Notes: generated by a model not told the origin, from the sequence alone. Numbered from the stretch's first letter, positions 17,240-27,207 are shown. The stretch: 64,000 nt of DNA from Bradyrhizobium erythrophlei (GCA_900129675.1 FSRD01000003.1:124001-188000), one strand, 5' to 3'. Program-made: numbers and translations.

Positions 17240-17938
17240 ATGAAGAGCGAGGAGTTCCCGTGCTCGCCTCTATCCCTTTTGCGACTGCTGAGCTGGCTTT
17301 CGCCGACCTTCCCAAATGGCGCCTACAGTTACTCGCACGGTCTCGAATGGGCCGTCGAGGCTGGACACGTCTATGACCGCTCAAGCCTAGTCGATTGGCT
17401 CGAGGCGGATCTTTGCTACGGATCCGGACGGAATGAAGCAGTGTTTTTCACCGAGGCATATCGCAGCGCGATCGACGACGACCGGGCTAAACTGATGCGG
17501 ATCGCGGAGGTAGCAGCGGCCTCCCGCGGGACATCGGAATTCGCGCTTGAATCGTCGCAGCAGGCGACCGCTTGCCTCAACACACTCCGCCGAGTGTGGT
17601 CCGATCGTATCCTGGACCTCTTCTTGGAGATTCAGTTCCAGCCGGTCCTGGCCGTTGTCCTGGGCGCTCGCTCGGCAAGGGAGCGGATTCCGGCGGGCGT
17701 GGCGCTACCGGCATTTCTGCACAGCTATGTCGCCAATTTGGTAATCGCCGGCGTGAGGCTGATCCCCCTTGGGCAAACCGACGGTCAACTCGCTATCGCG
17801 GAGCTTGAGGACGCGGTATTGTCCGCAAGCGCGCAAGGAACCTGCGCCACGCTCGACGATCTGGGCTCCGCGGGATTCATGGTCGAACTCGCCTCCATTG
17901 CGCATGAAACCCAATATACGAGGTTGTTCCGATCATGA
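17240..17938 (+). CDS. ureF: Urease accessory protein UreF
   Basis: A 232-residue helical protein with the UreF signature LSPTFPNGAYSYSHGLEWAV near the N-terminus and later blocks AFLHSYVANLVIAGVRLIPLGQ. UreF bridges UreD and UreG and gates GTP-dependent nickel insertion. It starts only 39 bases after ureC, at the point where ureE is normally found; no ureE is present. The stop overlaps the ureG start by 4 bases. Confidence 0.92.
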   Translation: MKSEEFPCSPLSLLRLLSWLSPTFPNGAYSYSHGLEWAVEAGHVYDRSSLVDWLEADLCYGSGRNEAVFFTEAYRSAIDDDRAKLMRIAEVAAASRGTSEFALESSQQATACLNTLRRVWSDRILDLFLEIQFQPVLAVVLGARSARERIPAGVALPAFLHSYVANLVIAGVRLIPLGQTDGQLAIAELEDAVLSASAQGTCATLDDLGSAGFMVELASIAHETQYTRLFRS

Positions 17939-18606
17939 AGACGGTTGAAAGCGAGAAGCCCCTTCTCCGCAACAGTCCCGCTCCGGCACATCACGGTCCG
18001 TTCCGCGTCGGGATCGGAGGGCCTGTCGGCTCGGGCAAGACGGCGCTTATAGAGGCGCTATGCAAGCATCTCCGGGATTTCTACGACATCTATGTGATAA
18101 CCAACGACATTTACACCAAGGAAGACCAGCTCATCCTGACCCGCGCGCACGCGCTGCCGGCAGAGCGTATCATGGGCGTCGAGACAGGAGGTTGCCCGCA
18201 TACGGCGATCCGTGAGGACGCCTCCATGAACCTCGCCGCGATCGAGGATATGAACTTGAGATTTCCACGGGCAGAGCTGTGTTTCGTGGAGTCGGGTGGC
18301 GACAATCTCGCGGCAACCTTCAGTCCGGAGCTTGCGGACTTGACTATCTACGTGATCGACGTCGCTGCGGGCGAAAAGATCCCACGCAAAGGCGGCCCTG
18401 GCATTACGCGCTCCGACCTGCTTGTGATCAACAAGATCGATCTGGCTCCCCTGGTGGGTGCCAATCTTCAGGTTATGGAATCGGACGCCCGACGCATGCG
18501 AACCACGCGACCATTCATTTTTTCCAATCTGAAAAGCGGACTGGGCGTCGATGAAATCGCCGGGTTCATTCTAGAGAAGGGCGGGTTGGCCGCGGCGCCC
18601 CTTTAG
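17935..18606 (+). CDS. ureG: Urease accessory GTPase UreG
   Basis: A 223-residue SIMIBI-class GTPase. The P-loop is GGPVGSGKTALIEAL, followed by the nickel-binding CPH of GVETGGCPHTAIREDASMN, the Walker B-like ESGGDNLAATFSPELAD and the guanine-specificity motif NKIDL. UreG delivers nickel during urease maturation. Its N-terminal extension (about 20 residues) has only one HH pair, so it has no long histidine-rich nickel store that would replace the missing UreE. The start overlaps the end of ureF (ATGA). Confidence 0.95.
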   Translation: MKTVESEKPLLRNSPAPAHHGPFRVGIGGPVGSGKTALIEALCKHLRDFYDIYVITNDIYTKEDQLILTRAHALPAERIMGVETGGCPHTAIREDASMNLAAIEDMNLRFPRAELCFVESGGDNLAATFSPELADLTIYVIDVAAGEKIPRKGGPGITRSDLLVINKIDLAPLVGANLQVMESDARRMRTTRPFIFSNLKSGLGVDEIAGFILEKGGLAAAPL

Positions 18607-18671
18607 GTTGGCTTACCCCGCCACTCATTCCATTGATCCAGCGAATTCAATCTTTTGACAAGTTGTCCGGG

Positions 18672-19022
18672 CTATCGACACGCGACTCCACCACCGTCGC
18701 GGGCAAGCTGCGCCGCTTCGAGCGCCTCGCTCGCGCCGATGTAGCAAATGGGTTGTTTGCTGGCATCGTTGATCATGCGCCAGAGAGCGCCCTTCGGGCT
18801 GACTTGCCGATACTGGGCGTACCACGTGTCTCTGCCGTCCGGCGTTTTGCCGGGGAAGGCGCGGGTATCTTCGCCGCCCGAACAGAGCGTGACGGCGCCC
18901 GGAGGCGGAGCGTGGAAGCCGAATTGCTTTCGGGCTTCGCGGAACTTCAGCTCCGGTAGGCCTTGGGCCTTTCGCTCGGCATTCTTTTCGGCCCAGAATA
19001 CACAGAAGTAGGCGTCAGACAT
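18672..19022 (-). CDS. Uncharacterised 116-residue protein
   Basis: The protein starts MSDAYFCVFWAEKNAERKAQ and contains the segments KFREARKQFGFHAPPPGAV and DTWYAQYRQVSPKGALWRMI. It is soluble, basic, with one cysteine early and others late. I do not recognise the family. The frame extends upstream to 19049, but the start at 19022 is more natural. It faces the end of the urease operon. A 54-residue open frame (19015-19179, same strand, with a gagg element before its ATG) overlaps its start and might be an exported remnant; that frame is weakly supported. Confidence 0.5.
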   Translation of the reverse strand: MSDAYFCVFWAEKNAERKAQGLPELKFREARKQFGFHAPPPGAVTLCSGGEDTRAFPGKTPDGRDTWYAQYRQVSPKGALWRMINDASKQPICYIGASEALEAAQLARDGGGVACR

Positions 19023-19684
19023 TTGGTTGGCTCGTTGGCCTAGGCTCAAGCAGCGACAGACCGTCAGCTAAGGCGAAGAGGACCGCAACGCGACGAGGTG
19101 CAGCTTCTGCTGACTGCATGACGAGGACAAAACAGACCGTCGCGGGCGCGGCTTGCAGCGTTGCTGATTTCGCGGACATTTTCCAAACCTCAGTTTAAGG
19201 GGGCCGGTATTGGAGGTCTGCGTATAGTGAGCGAACTTGACACCCTCTACTATTTCTAGATTGTTGCGGTTGAAGGTATCTTGCCAGATTAGCGCGCTTC
19301 GCGAAGCTTTGTGACACGGTCCCGAGGCTAGTCTTGGCCTCCACGTTGCTGCGATCCCGGGTTGCTGGCCGGTCTAGTGGCTTTGCGCGCTGAAATAAGT
19401 CTCAAATAGCGGCGCAGCTCTTCCTCCGAAAATCGTCGCACGGTGGCAAATTGATAGAGAGCGAAGCCGGGCGATCGTGGGAGGCGGGTTAACTAACAGC
19501 TGATGATGTAACGGACCCTCGACGGAAGTTACCATTCGAAAGACCCAAGATAGACCGTTGGTTTGCGTGACTACGACCAATCGGGAACCAGGGGCAACCT
19601 ACGTCGGAATAGCGCTATCCGAGCTACCGCGACTATGATTTTGGACAGGTGGTACATCGGATAAGGAATCAGCAGGTGACATGG
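19023..19684. other. Intergenic stretch between the urease region and an AraC-type regulator
   Basis: Apart from the weak minus-strand frame 19015-19179, nothing is recognised. The promoter of the AraC-type gene should lie in the right half. Confidence 0.45.
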
Positions 19685-20686
19685 ATGATGACGAGCGCGT
19701 CGAGCGAACGGCCCGCAAGGATAGGCTCGCCAGATGGCGGCACAAGTCACACTGCAATTGACCTTCGGGATTTGGAGGAAACAAGACCGCCTATCGATAT
19801 CAAATCCTCCCATTCGAGTGACAATAGGCTTCTTCACCCTACTGTCCAAATTGCTCCGATTGAGTTCGTGAAGCGTCTCGGTACCGGTTGTCCCGGTTGG
19901 TTTGCGGAAAGTATACATGCGCCGCTTGGGAGGAAGATAGAGCTGGAATTTCAAGGTCCCGTACATCTCCTGGCAATGTACAATGAGGGAGCCCGCCGAG
20001 ACGGCGAAACTTTAGTCGATGGATTTGCACCGTCTAAGATTCGAAATCTAGCAAAGAAGCTCACTTTCGTCCCGGCCGGCTGCGGCTATCGAGAGCGGTT
20101 CGAGACCGCTGCATCCACCCGCTTGACGTTTCTATATTTGGATCCAGCCGTTCTCCGGAATGGCGGAGAAACCGACTATGCCGCGAGAGTACATTTCGAG
20201 GACGTCGTCGTTTGGGAAACCGCAGCCAAGTTGAAGAGTGCGATCGAAAATGGGCAAGCAAGGAGAACAGTCTACCTGTCCGCCCTTTCTAGCGTGCTCG
20301 GAATTGAGTTGTCTCGCTGTGAGGATAACAACGGGCATGATGCAGCCGTGAATCGTGGAGGCCTTGCTTGTTGGCAAAAGCGCGCTGTCGTGGGCTATAT
20401 TGAGGAACATTTAGGCGAGCAAATTTGTCTCGTCACGCTGGCGCAACTCGCCCGTTTGAGTCAACACCATTTTTGTCGGACCTTCAAAAGATCTTTCGGG
20501 ATTCCGCCGCATCAGTACCAAGTACAAAGGCGCATTGAACAAGCCAAACTGCTTTTGGCAGATCCATCAATCTCGATCACGGACGTCGGGTTTACGGTTG
20601 GGTACTCTCAAACGAGCTCGTTCAGCGTGGCCTTTCGCAAGAATACAGGCTGGACGCCAAGCGAATATCGCAGGGAGTTCAAATAG
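19685..20686 (+). CDS. AraC-family transcriptional regulator
   Basis: A 333-residue protein with a C-terminal AraC-type double helix-turn-helix: LVTLAQLARLSQHHFCRTFK is the first unit and ITDVGFTVGYSQTSSFSVAF, RKNTGWTPSEYRREF the second. The N-terminal two thirds contain no recognised ligand domain beyond a possible cupin-like beta region (IELEFQGPVHLLAMYNEG and LTFVPAGCGYRERFE). The start at 19685 has aggtga about 7 bases upstream. An in-frame GTG at 19649 is the alternative. Its target is unknown; the urease operon and the neighbouring regulators are candidates by position only. Confidence 0.85.
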   Translation: MMTSASSERPARIGSPDGGTSHTAIDLRDLEETRPPIDIKSSHSSDNRLLHPTVQIAPIEFVKRLGTGCPGWFAESIHAPLGRKIELEFQGPVHLLAMYNEGARRDGETLVDGFAPSKIRNLAKKLTFVPAGCGYRERFETAASTRLTFLYLDPAVLRNGGETDYAARVHFEDVVVWETAAKLKSAIENGQARRTVYLSALSSVLGIELSRCEDNNGHDAAVNRGGLACWQKRAVVGYIEEHLGEQICLVTLAQLARLSQHHFCRTFKRSFGIPPHQYQVQRRIEQAKLLLADPSISITDVGFTVGYSQTSSFSVAFRKNTGWTPSEYRREFK

Positions 20687-20984
20687 AGCGACAACAAGCG
20701 TCACGTCTCGCGCGATTGCCCAAGGCCGGCTCGTGGTTAATTTGGGCCAGAAACACGCTGCAGAGGATAACTTCGTTGCTCGGTCCTTGGGCCCGCGTGC
20801 CATAAGGATTAGCCGGCAGTGAAATGCAGTGTCGCGCTCACGCTCCCGGACGATTAGGACGTCGCGTCTTGCTCGGCAGGAATCGTAAATCGAAGCAAGT
20901 CTCCGTGTGGCTCGCGTGGCCCAGAGCTATCCCCATGGGCCTTGACGATAGGGCGGCTCCAGGCCCAAACCCGTGCCTTGCGCC

Positions 20985-21225
20985 TTGGTCGCGTTATGAA
21001 TGGGCCGCGATCAAGCGGAAGCTGCCCAACAAAGCGCTTGGAGTTCCTCGGGTGAACGACCGTCGTGTTCTCAACGAGGCCTGCGACCTAGAGCACCCTG
21101 GCGCGATCTGCCGGATGCCTTCGGTCCCTACACCTCTTGCTTCAACCGCTTCGTTCGCTGGCGGCGGGCTGGCGTGTGGCGTCGTGGACTCGCCACTGCC
21201 CATGAGGCGCTGTGCAGATGATCAA
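20985..21225 (+). pseudogene. Second IS5-family transposase relic
   Basis: Two pieces of the same transposase type as at the left edge of the window. YEWAAIKRKLPNKALGVPRV followed by NDRRVLN is the N-terminal block. In another frame APWRDLPDAFGPYTSCFNRF and VRWRRAGVW follow. A segment between them is missing and the rest of the gene is gone. The preceding 300 bases (20687-20984) hold nothing recognisable. Confidence 0.8.
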
Positions 21226-21315
21226 GACCCCTCATTATTCGCGTGCACTAGCGCGGTGCATGCGACCCAATGCCTCTGCTCGCAACCGGCTCGCGCCAGC
21301 GGGAATGTCGTGGCC

Positions 21316-22077
21316 TCAGGATAGTGAAGGGGCGAGCGTCATAGATTGACCGCGGCGGCCCTCCGTTGAAGAGCCGTAAGACTTGCGGGCGTTCGAATCC
21401 CGGCGGGCAGCTCCGCAGCAGTTGCTCACAGGGATGTCGTCGGAGCGAATTGCTTCTTTGCTCGGCACATTTCCCAGCTTGTCCGCCATCCGCACCAGAT
21501 CGGCGATAGATCGTGCCCCCATCTTGTACATAATCCGGCTACTGTGAACGCGAGCCGTGTGTGTGCAGACACCCAAGTTGCCTGCAATCTGCTTGGGCCC
21601 CTGGCCTGCTGAGAGCAATACCATTGTCTCTCTTTCGCGAGGCGACAGCGATGCGAGCCTAGTGCGCAGCTCGTCAAAGATCTGTTTTTGCAAACGCTGC
21701 GCGCGATCACACTCGATGGCGCGGTTCACCGCATCGAGTAGCTCTTTATCTTGAAAGGGCTTGATAAGATAGTCGATGGCCCCAGCTTTCATCGCTCGAA
21801 CGGACGTTCTTACCTCATCATGAGCGGTAAGAAACACCAAGGGTGTCTTGCGTCCAACCTTTCCTTGTCGGGATTGAAGATCGAGACCACTCATTCCGGG
21901 CAGCCGTACGTCTAACACAATGCAATGGGGTGATTGAGTCTTGTTCCTTTTCAAGAATTCTTCGGCCGAACTAAAAAGCTCGACCGCAAGGGCCGCAGCT
22001 CCGAGTAAGATCCGCAATTCCGCTCGCAAAGAATCGTCACTATCGATAATAGCAATTAACGATCGGTCAACGGTCAT
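21316..22077 (-). CDS. FixJ/NarL-type response regulator with C-terminal extension
   Basis: A 253-residue protein with an N-terminal receiver domain (IAIIDSDDSL acidic pair, phospho-acceptor Asp in CIVLDVRLPGMSG, Thr in VFLTAHDE, Lys in YLIKPFQDKE) and a LuxR-type DNA-binding domain (LSPRERETMVLLSAGQGPKQ, VHSSRIMYKMGARS). About 55 residues after the DNA-binding domain are not typical for FixJ-like regulators. The start at 22077 is preferred because it puts the receiver strand right after MTVDRSL. No histidine kinase is adjacent, so it is an orphan. A related protein is encoded at 25648. Confidence 0.88.
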   Translation of the reverse strand: MTVDRSLIAIIDSDDSLRAELRILLGAAALAVELFSSAEEFLKRNKTQSPHCIVLDVRLPGMSGLDLQSRQGKVGRKTPLVFLTAHDEVRTSVRAMKAGAIDYLIKPFQDKELLDAVNRAIECDRAQRLQKQIFDELRTRLASLSPRERETMVLLSAGQGPKQIAGNLGVCTHTARVHSSRIMYKMGARSIADLVRMADKLGNVPSKEAIRSDDIPVSNCCGAARRDSNARKSYGSSTEGRRGQSMTLAPSLS

Positions 22078-22272
22078 GAGTTGTACCCGACATCGTGCCA
22101 GAGCCCAAGGCAAGCTTCTCTTCTCATTCGCAAGATCGTAGCAGCTAGACCGCTGCGAGCGATCTGGAAGAATTCGCCCTGGATACTGGCGACAGGATGA
22201 TTCTCGATCGATGTGTGGCCGGCCGATCGAGGGTGTATGAACTTGCAATTCCCTTTGTGAGTGCATCCGCTC

Positions 22273-22458
22273 CTAGGCGGTCTGAAATCGGCGCAACCAC
22301 TTGCGGCGCTCTTCGCGGCGGGCCTTGAGGTGTGCGACGCATTTCTTAGAACACAAGGGAGTTCGCCAGGAATAGTACCGGATGAGACCAAACGGTCCGT
22401 CACAGACCGCGCAGCGCCTTGGCGCGCCATGCTGTGCAGTTTGAGAGCTGTTGAACAT
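22273..22458 (-). CDS. Small cysteine-rich (zinc-finger-like) protein
   Basis: A 61-residue protein with two cysteine pairs: CAVCDGPFGLIRYYSWRT and LCSKKCVAHLKARREERR. The pattern suggests a zinc ribbon followed by a basic helix. The start has a strong gaggag element 8 bases upstream. I recall similar short proteins in Bradyrhizobium-like genomes but no function. A regulatory or nucleic-acid-binding role is a guess from its basic tail. Confidence 0.65.
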   Translation of the reverse strand: MFNSSQTAQHGAPRRCAVCDGPFGLIRYYSWRTPLCSKKCVAHLKARREERRKWLRRFQTA

Positions 22459-22947
22459 TTCTGTCTCCTCTGGTCTTAGCGTGAGTCCTCGTTGTTATTC
22501 CTTGTCTGTGTCGTGCTTCAATCACACACCTGCGCTCGATCTGCCGGCCAAATCGTTGACGTTGCGCGCCACGCAATCGACCAAGTAGAACTGGCAGCGA
22601 AGACTAGGATGATGGGTTGGATGACTCAATTTGTACTTAGGTGCGCGGCGATAGCCGAGATGGCTGCAGGCACTAAACGAAGGTTTGCGTCGATTGCCCT
22701 CTGCTCGCAATCCTTTCTGGTGATTCTGGTGAGCGATCGACAGGACCTTGCGCAATCAGACATGACGCTCGTTTGAAGCGCGCTAGCCGCGCGGGAGTTT
22801 TGTGGCCTTTGTCTGCTGCATTGTGAGGAATCGTGCGCCTTTGAGAGTCAAATGAAACGACGCAATTTCAGCAAACAAACAGCATGACCGATCAAGACGT
22901 CTCGAGCGCGCGCGATATTCTGAAAAGCGTTAGACAAGGAGAATGAG
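22459..22947. other. Intergenic stretch
   Basis: Nothing is recognised in these 489 bases apart from the likely promoters of the two small genes that diverge from it. Confidence 0.45.
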
Positions 22948-23181
22948 ATGACCATGCTTAAAATAATCGGAGCGGTTGCCCTACTGGTGGTCAGCGGCGA
23001 ATTTCCCGCGTTTGCACAGGCGGCTGTGCAGGAGCCCGGCGCGTACGCATTTTACCACCCGAATGCTGATGTGTTGAATGCAGGCCGGCCATCGGTTCGA
23101 TCTATCTACCCTATGAGTGCCTTTGCAAGTAGCGCGTTCTATCCGAGACTAAGAACGCTTTCACGGCGCCACCGGAAGTAA
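22948..23181 (+). CDS. Small exported protein of unknown function
   Basis: A 77-residue protein with a clear signal peptide (MLKIIGAVALLVVSGEFPAFA, cleavage after AFA or AQA). The mature part starts AAVQEPGAYAFYHPNADVLNAG and ends in a basic tail. An aaggag element precedes the ATG by about 8 bases. It has no cysteines or recognisable domain. The segment EPGAYAFYHPN is reminiscent of short secreted proteins common in bradyrhizobia. Confidence 0.6.
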   Translation: MTMLKIIGAVALLVVSGEFPAFAQAAVQEPGAYAFYHPNADVLNAGRPSVRSIYPMSAFASSAFYPRLRTLSRRHRK

Positions 23182-23786
23182 CTGTCCGATCCCTGGGGCG
23201 ACCTGCAACTCCGCAGTTGGCAAAGAATCATTTTGCTGATGCCAGCCGCGGCGGGAATTCTGCATCCGTGGTCGCACTTCGCGCCAACCTCCGATCGGGC
23301 TTGGCACGTACACTGCGAAGCGCGTGGATAGGTCGGTTCGAGTCACTGCGCTCTCAAGCGGGCAGATGCATCGGCAATGTGTCGCGCGTTCGTGCGTAAT
23401 GACGCTTCCTCCTCCTCCTCAGCACATCTGCGGCGTGAGGACGCGCTCGACGCCGCTGCTCCGATCACCATTCTGGCTTCCTGATGCTTTCCGAAATCGG
23501 CCGCTTATCAGTCATGAGGCGACCTGTTCTCCGAGAACTGGAATGAGAAAACTGAGTCATCAGGAGAAATCGAAATGCATCAGCTGGGGGGATCGGAGTG
23601 CAGGCTTCCACGTGACGGCATGCGCTCGAAGTTCTAGATAAGGTTTCCGTGGATGAGTTGATGATATGGATGGTCGCGCCTTTAGGCGTCCATACACTGC
23701 GACGGGTGCTGTGCTCGCGCTAGGGTGTTGACGTAGGCTTGCTTGATGGTTCTTCGAGGAGTGCGCGAATCCAAAGGGTAGGTCTT
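23182..23786. other. Intergenic stretch
   Basis: No coding sequence recognised in about 600 bases. A sigma-54-like sequence at 23301-23317 has no gene downstream. Confidence 0.45.
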
Positions 23787-25113
23787 CTATCCTTGCGACC
23801 AGCGAAACTCTCAAGGGGTTATGCCTAGCATGTGACGGAAATGACGGGCTAGAAGACCTTGATCGAAAAACCCCACAGCGAACGCAATTTGCGCTTGCGG
23901 GAGATCCGTCCGAGCCAACATTTCCTGCGCGTTCGACTCGCGTTTGCGTGAGGTAGACATGCGGGGTCACCCCGGCGGATTGCTTAAATTGTCGCGCAAA
24001 ATGATGCAGTGATAGTCCAGCGACTCCAGCCAGCATCGACAAATCGATATTTTCGCCTAGATGCACTTCCACGTATTCCTGCACCCGGCGCATCGCGCTA
24101 GGCGACAATCCGCCGTGTGCCGGCGTTGCTGCCGGCAGCGTCGAAATATCAATCGAGCCCAGGCGCGGGCGCGTGTGCATTGCAGTTCGTTGGATTACTC
24201 GAGCCACTCATGTGGTGATCGGGTGGGGTAACAAGCACGGGCCGACTGTCATTGCTGCCGACGATCAGCAATCGCGCTGAGATATCGGGTCGGTCCTGGC
24301 GCCGGAAGAGGACCACATCTCGCTCGAAGATCGACCACAAGCTGATGCCCGTCCGGAGCCCGCGGTCATCGAGCAGGAGGGACGTGCGCGCGACCGGTTT
24401 GCGCCGATGATGCGTTGGTTGCCGTCAATCGCCAGCAGCATGCCTGGAGCACCTCTCTCCTGCGGCGCTACCGCGACGATCCAATCTCGACTGAACTGCT
24501 CACGAAAAAATCGCTCTTCTATCGCGCGCGCCGATCGTACTGTGAGCGCGCCTGTCAGCGCGTGCGCTCGTTCGGAGAGTTCGGGATCGATGGCAGAGAC
24601 GTCCAAGACTGCCATCAGTCGCCCATCGACCCCGAACACCGGCGCGCCAGAGCAGCTCAAGTTAATGTGTCTGGACCTAAAATGCTGGCTTCTGTGAACA
24701 GTGACAGGCCGCTCTTCGACGATGCAGGTGCCGATGCCGTTTGTGCCCTCCAGCTCCTCCGACCACACCGCGCCGAGCCAAGTTCCCCAATATTGGAATT
24801 GGCTTGCCCACGCATCTTCACCGCGATGCGCGACTGCAACGCCCGAGCTATCACAGAGCAAGACGGTATACCTAGCTTCGCGAACCACCCTGTATAATTG
24901 ATCTATCTCCTCCTGGGCGCCGGAGATGAGCCTGTCCAGCGGCTCGCGAAGATGTTTCAACTCAGCAGATGTGAGGATGCGCGGCGCCTTGCTATCGACT
25001 GGATCGAGGAGGTATTTTTTGCTGATCTTTGCCAGGAGCTTGATACCGCCTCTATTCCCGGCGGAGGCGTCGCCCCTCGGCGACCGAACAAACGTGTTCA
25101 GCGTGCCCCGCAA
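23787..25113 (-). pseudogene. Decayed GAF-domain/AraC-type regulator
   Basis: One regulator gene broken into at least four frames. The N-terminal part (25113 to about 24370) is an AcoR-like GAF domain: LKHLREPLDRLISGAQEEID, LLCDSSGVAVAHRGED, ELEGTNGIGTCIVEERPVTV and HINLSCSGAPVFGVDGRLMA. It continues in a second frame with LWSIFERDVVLFRRQDRP. A third frame holds AraC helix 1 (VEVHLGENIDLSMLAGVAGL, SLHHFARQFKQSAGVTPHVY). A fourth holds helix 2 (AQEMLARTDLPQAQIAFAVG, HFRHMLGITP), followed by a TGA at 23811-23813 where the family has a sense codon before EFRW. Several small deletions and one stop codon make it clearly dead. Confidence 0.85.
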
Positions 25114-25647
25114 TAGTGTCGAGTGAGCTTGCAGACCGCTCCGAGAGTTCCATCACTGCACCTCGTTCACGATGAACGCGCTCCTAGCGACGGCGCGCCG
25201 TCCAGTCTTCCGGCCGTGACGAAACGCGCTGTCGCGGCGAACGGCGCCGCAGTTCCTCGAGGCACCGCGGACACCCAAAAAGGCATTGTTGAAGCGGTAT
25301 TAAGGTATGCCACGCGGAGTGCCCCCGTAATCGCCGGAGGGAGGGAACCCTGGGAGCTGTTCTCGCCAAGTGCGGGCAAATTGCCAATCCCGACGTAGCC
25401 GTTCTTGCCGGGCTGGATAATTGAGGCCGCCCCTGTCCCTGTCAGCCCGCAACAGGCCGAAATTCCACGTAAAAAAGCAAAGGCCTCCAGGCCGGATCAA
25501 ATTCCTCCGAGACGGGGTTGATCATTCTTTGGATGCTCACTCCGTTGGACAAAGCCTTCGGCTTGGCAACACGGTCGTGGTACAATGACTATAAATTACT
25601 TCAGTCGAAAACCCGAAGTTTCACTGGGTCAAACGGAAATTCGCGCA
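25114..25647. other. Intergenic stretch upstream of a response regulator
   Basis: No coding sequence is recognised. The leader of the response regulator at 25648 lies at the right end. Confidence 0.45.
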
Positions 25648-26307
25648 ATGAAAAAAAGCGCGCCTGTTGGCTCTGTCGTCCCAACTACGGACGACCGAAC
25701 TGTAATTGTGATCGACGATGATCCGCTCACCCGCGGCGCACTCAGCAGCTTGTTTCGTTCGGTCGGACTAAGCGTAAGAACGTTCGCATCCGCAACGGAA
25801 TTGCTGGAACATCCATTTGCTACCGTCCCCAGTTGCTTGGTCCTAGATGTCAGACTACCTCGGCTGAGTGGGTTCGATTTGCAAACGGAACTCAGTCGTT
25901 TAGGGGTGAACATACCCATCATCTTCATCACAGGTCATGGGGATATTCCCATGTCGGTCAAGGCAATGAAGGCCGGCGCAGTCGACTTCCTAACAAAGCC
26001 GTATCGCGATCAGGAGATGCTTGACGCAGTAACCAGAGCGCTTGAACGCGATCTAAAACGTCGTAGGGAAGAGCAGTCCAATCTGGATATCCGAGCCCGG
26101 TTTGAATCGCTGACCCCTCGCGAGCGTCAAATTATGGCGCTAGTGACAGCCGGTCTTATGAACAAGGAGGTGGCTCACAGAATTGGCATAAGCGAAATGA
26201 CCGTGAAAATTCACCGTGGTCACGTGATGCGAAAGATGGGCATGAAATCACTGGCCGATCTGGTGCTCATTGCCGAGAACCTCGGCATTCGGGGACAAGA
26301 AAAATAG
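25648..26307 (+). CDS. FixJ-type response regulator
   Basis: A 219-residue protein with receiver domain (VIVIDDDPLTRGAL, phospho-acceptor Asp in CLVLDVRLPRLSGFDLQ, Thr in IFITGHGDIPMSVKAMKAGA, Lys in FLTKPYRDQE) and LuxR-type DNA-binding domain (LTPRERQIMALVTAGLMNKE, VKIHRGHVMRKMGMKS). Length and layout match FixJ closely. The ATG at 25648 gives a 25-residue lead. No cognate kinase is adjacent, but a receiver remnant follows at 26397, so this may have been part of a larger two-component cluster. Confidence 0.9.
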   Translation: MKKSAPVGSVVPTTDDRTVIVIDDDPLTRGALSSLFRSVGLSVRTFASATELLEHPFATVPSCLVLDVRLPRLSGFDLQTELSRLGVNIPIIFITGHGDIPMSVKAMKAGAVDFLTKPYRDQEMLDAVTRALERDLKRRREEQSNLDIRARFESLTPRERQIMALVTAGLMNKEVAHRIGISEMTVKIHRGHVMRKMGMKSLADLVLIAENLGIRGQEK

Positions 26308-26396
26308 GAATACCAACGCGCAGGTCTAGAACAACCGGTCCACGGCACTCTGTCCCGGCCAGGGGTAAGCCGGTGGCTCGATAGTGGAACGAACGG

Positions 26397-26515
26397 TTGG
26401 CAGAGCTTCCGCTCATATCGATCGTAGACTACGATTTGTTTCGCTCGGCTATAGAGAAGCTCGTGAAATCACTTGCGCTGCCAGCCTCGACGTCGCCTTA
26501 CCCGCTTAGGGTGCG
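26397..26515 (+). pseudogene. Response-regulator receiver fragment
   Basis: About 38 residues of a receiver domain (PLISIVDYDLFRSAIEKLVK) from a TTG start. The aspartate pair that starts these domains reads DYD, and similarity stops after VKSLALPAST. The rest of the gene is lost, and its 3' end runs into the convergent urtE gene. Confidence 0.6.
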
Positions 26516-27207
26516 AGAAACTGTAGAAGCCTTGGATCTTTGCGCACGACAGCCGATCGCCCCTCAAGAGCAACCCGACCTCGATCGAGGACATAAGCGT
26601 AGTCTGCTACGCCTAGCGCGAGCTCGAGATGCTGCTCGACAATCACGACGGCGATATCTTTGACGAGGTCTCGCAAGCACTCGGCGATCTCCTCCACAAC
26701 ACCGACCCACACGCCCTCGGTCGGCTCATCGAGTAGCAGGAGCTTGGGACTAGACGAGATGGCACGGCCGATCGCCAGCATTTTGCGCTCCCCACCAGAA
26801 AGTGTTCCTGCCGGCTGATCGAGCCGTCGACCGAGCTTGGGGAACCAGGCGAGCACCTGATCGATCGCTGACCGGTCTCGGTTCGTGAGCGCGCCCACCT
26901 CAAGGTTCTCGCGCACACTCAGTCGGTTAAAGACCGAATGCTCCTGCGGCACGTAGCCCAGGCCTGTATGAATTCGACGTTCGGTCGGTAGCCGCGTGAT
27001 GTCCTGAAGATTCAAGGCGATGCTACCGCTGCGGGGGGCGAGTTCGCCGACAATTGTCTTCAGCAACGTCGACTTGCCGGCGCCGTTCCGACCAAGCACC
27101 GCTACGGCGCCATGTCTTGGCGCCGCCAGACTTACATCGAACAGCACCTGACTAAGGCCATATGAGACGCAAAGGTCGCGGACTTGGAGAAACGCCAACT
27201 CAGACAC
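26506..27207 (-). CDS. urtE: Urea/amide ABC transporter ATP-binding protein UrtE
   Basis: A 233-residue ABC ATPase of the LivF/UrtE type: Walker A GRNGAGKSTLLKTI, Q-loop LGYVPQEHSVF, signature LSGGERKMLAIGRA, Walker B LLLLDEPTEGV and the H-loop in VIVEQHLELAL. The GTG at 27207 is chosen because it gives VSELAFLQVRDLCVSYG and overlaps the end of urtD by 8 bases. It is the last gene of the minus-strand transporter operon. Segment EGVWVGVVEEIAE replaces the more usual EGIQPS-type sequence after Walker B. Confidence 0.88.
   Translation of the reverse strand: MSELAFLQVRDLCVSYGLSQVLFDVSLAAPRHGAVAVLGRNGAGKSTLLKTIVGELAPRSGSIALNLQDITRLPTERRIHTGLGYVPQEHSVFNRLSVRENLEVGALTNRDRSAIDQVLAWFPKLGRRLDQPAGTLSGGERKMLAIGRAISSSPKLLLLDEPTEGVWVGVVEEIAECLRDLVKDIAVVIVEQHLELALGVADYAYVLDRGRVALEGRSAVVRKDPRLLQFLAP

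Noticed and set aside
21380..21412. tRNA T-arm-like sequence with gttcgaatccc
   Set aside because: The bases flanking the loop do not form a proper five-pair stem, no acceptor or anticodon arm is found, and the segment encodes the C-terminal tail of the response regulator.
23301..23317. Sigma-54-like promoter ttggcacgtacactgc
   Set aside because: The spacing fits, but no gene starts downstream on that strand for many hundreds of bases, so it is probably a chance match.
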